Assembly (NCBI GenBank): GCA_028289745.1
Contig: JANQOD010000080.1
Coordinates: 1 to 15,486, forward strand
DNA: 15,486 nt
Direction of reading: 5' to 3'
Source: Allomuricauda sp.
GTDB lineage: Bacteria > Bacteroidota > Bacteroidia > Flavobacteriales > Flavobacteriaceae
Shown here: positions 14,764 through 15,486 of the stretch, piece after piece
Layout of the letters: each line of letters starts with the position of its first letter
How positions within the stretch are numbered: position 1 is the first letter of the stretch
Made by a program: the position numbers and the translations under genes
The notes under the pieces: generated by a model
Seen by the model: only the letters and a program-made list of their open reading frames with translations
The model's database searches: none
What the model was told of the DNA's origin: nothing

Positions 14764-15453
14764 ATGGTAAGGCAACCCATTCTTTTTTTTCTTTTGGTTA
14801 CATGTTTCTTGACCCGTGCCCAGGTGTATCCCGAAAGTGAGTACGCGGGCACCAAATACCTTGAAGATCAGTTTTACGTCGGGGTAGGCTATAACTTTTT
14901 GTTGCAGAAGCCAGAAGACGTGGTTCAACGGAGTCTTTCCTACAACCTAATGGCAGGTTTCATAAAAGATATTCCCATCAATCAAAGAAGAAATGTTGGT
15001 TTTGGCTTAGGTCTGGGCTATGCTGTCAATTCTTACTACACCAACTTGAGGGCAATACAAAATGGTGATGAGATTACTTATGCCATAATCGATCTAGTTG
15101 ATTTCAGAAGGAGTAAATTTGAGACCCATGCCATTGAGATACCTGTCGAATTTCGTTGGCGTACCTCAACCGATATTGAATATAAATTTTGGCGTATTTA
15201 CAGCGGAATCAATTTTGCCTATGTTTTTGCCAGAAGCTCTAGGTTGGTTACCGATGAAAGTTCTAATCGTTTTCAGAACGATGACATTCGAAACTTTCAA
15301 TATGGAGCGTACGTGCGTTTCGGCTACAACACATGGAATATAAATATCTATTACGACTTAAACACACTTTTGAACGACGGAGTGGTGCTTGACAACGGTT
15401 CACCAATAGAGATGAGGTCTTTTAGGATCGGATTGATTTTCTATATCCTATAA
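14764..15453 (+). CDS. Outer-membrane beta-barrel protein (porin / PorT-like family)
   Basis: A 229-residue exported protein. The signal peptide is short and strongly hydrophobic (ILFFLLVTCFLT) with predicted cleavage after Ala19 (TRA|QV). The mature part has many alternating aromatic strands, for example FYVGVGYNFLLQ, VGFGLGLGYAVNSYY, HAIEIPVEFRWRT, YGAYVRFGYNTWNINIYYDL and FRIGLIFYIL at the end. This suggests an eight- to ten-strand barrel of the outer_membrane_beta-barrel_2 / PorT type. True PorT (SprT) of the type IX secretion system usually sits next to ubiE, so I do not use that name. It is separated from the exb operon by the terminator and needs its own promoter. A weak TATTTTG (14725-14731) is the only candidate seen. 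Position suggests a link to TonB-dependent envelope functions; that is conjecture. Confidence 0.8.
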   Translation: MVRQPILFFLLVTCFLTRAQVYPESEYAGTKYLEDQFYVGVGYNFLLQKPEDVVQRSLSYNLMAGFIKDIPINQRRNVGFGLGLGYAVNSYYTNLRAIQNGDEITYAIIDLVDFRRSKFETHAIEIPVEFRWRTSTDIEYKFWRIYSGINFAYVFARSSRLVTDESSNRFQNDDIRNFQYGAYVRFGYNTWNINIYYDLNTLLNDGVVLDNGSPIEMRSFRIGLIFYIL

Positions 15454-15486
15454 CCAAAATTTCAGAACCAGGAGTTGGGAAAGATT

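Noticed and set aside
14764..14805. Lipoprotein signal (LVTC) at the start of the last gene
   Set aside because: Thr at the -1 position is unusual for a lipobox, and the hydrophobic segment continues past the cysteine to a better signal peptidase I site at TRA|Q.
14764..15453. Naming the last gene porT/sprT of the type IX secretion system
   Set aside because: Length and barrel character fit, but the context is exbD rather than ubiE, and I do not recognise PorT-specific sequence.

Overview
The window looks like chromosome of a marine-type Flavobacteriaceae bacterium (Bacteroidota). The evidence is the two-gene sucA-sucB operon without lpd, the TonB energising set exbB / small membrane protein / exbD / exbD followed by a beta-barrel gene, promoter-like TAnnTTTG boxes typical of Bacteroidota, and weak or absent Shine-Dalgarno sequences. 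The nearest relatives by feel are Muricauda/Allomuricauda-like organisms; this is recognition, not a search result.

Layout. (1) 44-2216: two sugar-nucleotide genes on the plus strand, a WbpE/WlbC-type PLP aminotransferase and UDP-glucose 4-epimerase (galE), one base apart, probably the end of a surface-polysaccharide cluster. A small unrecognised gene follows (2279-2626). (2) 2627-3145, minus strand: a small secreted beta-barrel-like protein, divergent from sucA. (3) 3238-7293: sucA and sucB, the E1 and E2 components of 2-oxoglutarate dehydrogenase. (4) 7290-7739, minus strand: a small retropepsin-like aspartyl protease that meets sucB tail to tail, with tatD (7768-8535) diverging from it. 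(5) 8547-12015: a visibly AT-richer block of three genes. It holds an Ntn-type isoaspartyl peptidase/asparaginase (minus) and, diverging only 5 bases away, a class I methyltransferase overlapped by a 626-residue DMT-family permease with a large unrecognised C-terminal extension. (6) tRNA-Ser(GGA) at 12095-12183. (7) 12261-14582: exbB, a four-helix membrane protein and two exbD genes, closed by a strong terminator at 14611-14643. (8) 14764-15453: an outer-membrane beta-barrel candidate.

Most of the window is housekeeping: central carbon metabolism, TonB energisation and a tRNA. The part that looks accessory is 8547-12015. Its base composition differs from both flanks, its divergent pair starts from two TTG codons inside one 11-bp palindrome, and its transporter has an unusual architecture. 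A hydrolase, a methyltransferase and an exporter together suggest a small-molecule or peptide modification and export cassette, but nothing in the sequence names its substrate. There is no CRISPR array, insertion sequence, riboswitch or phage gene that I can support, and no gene-free stretch longer than about 180 bases.
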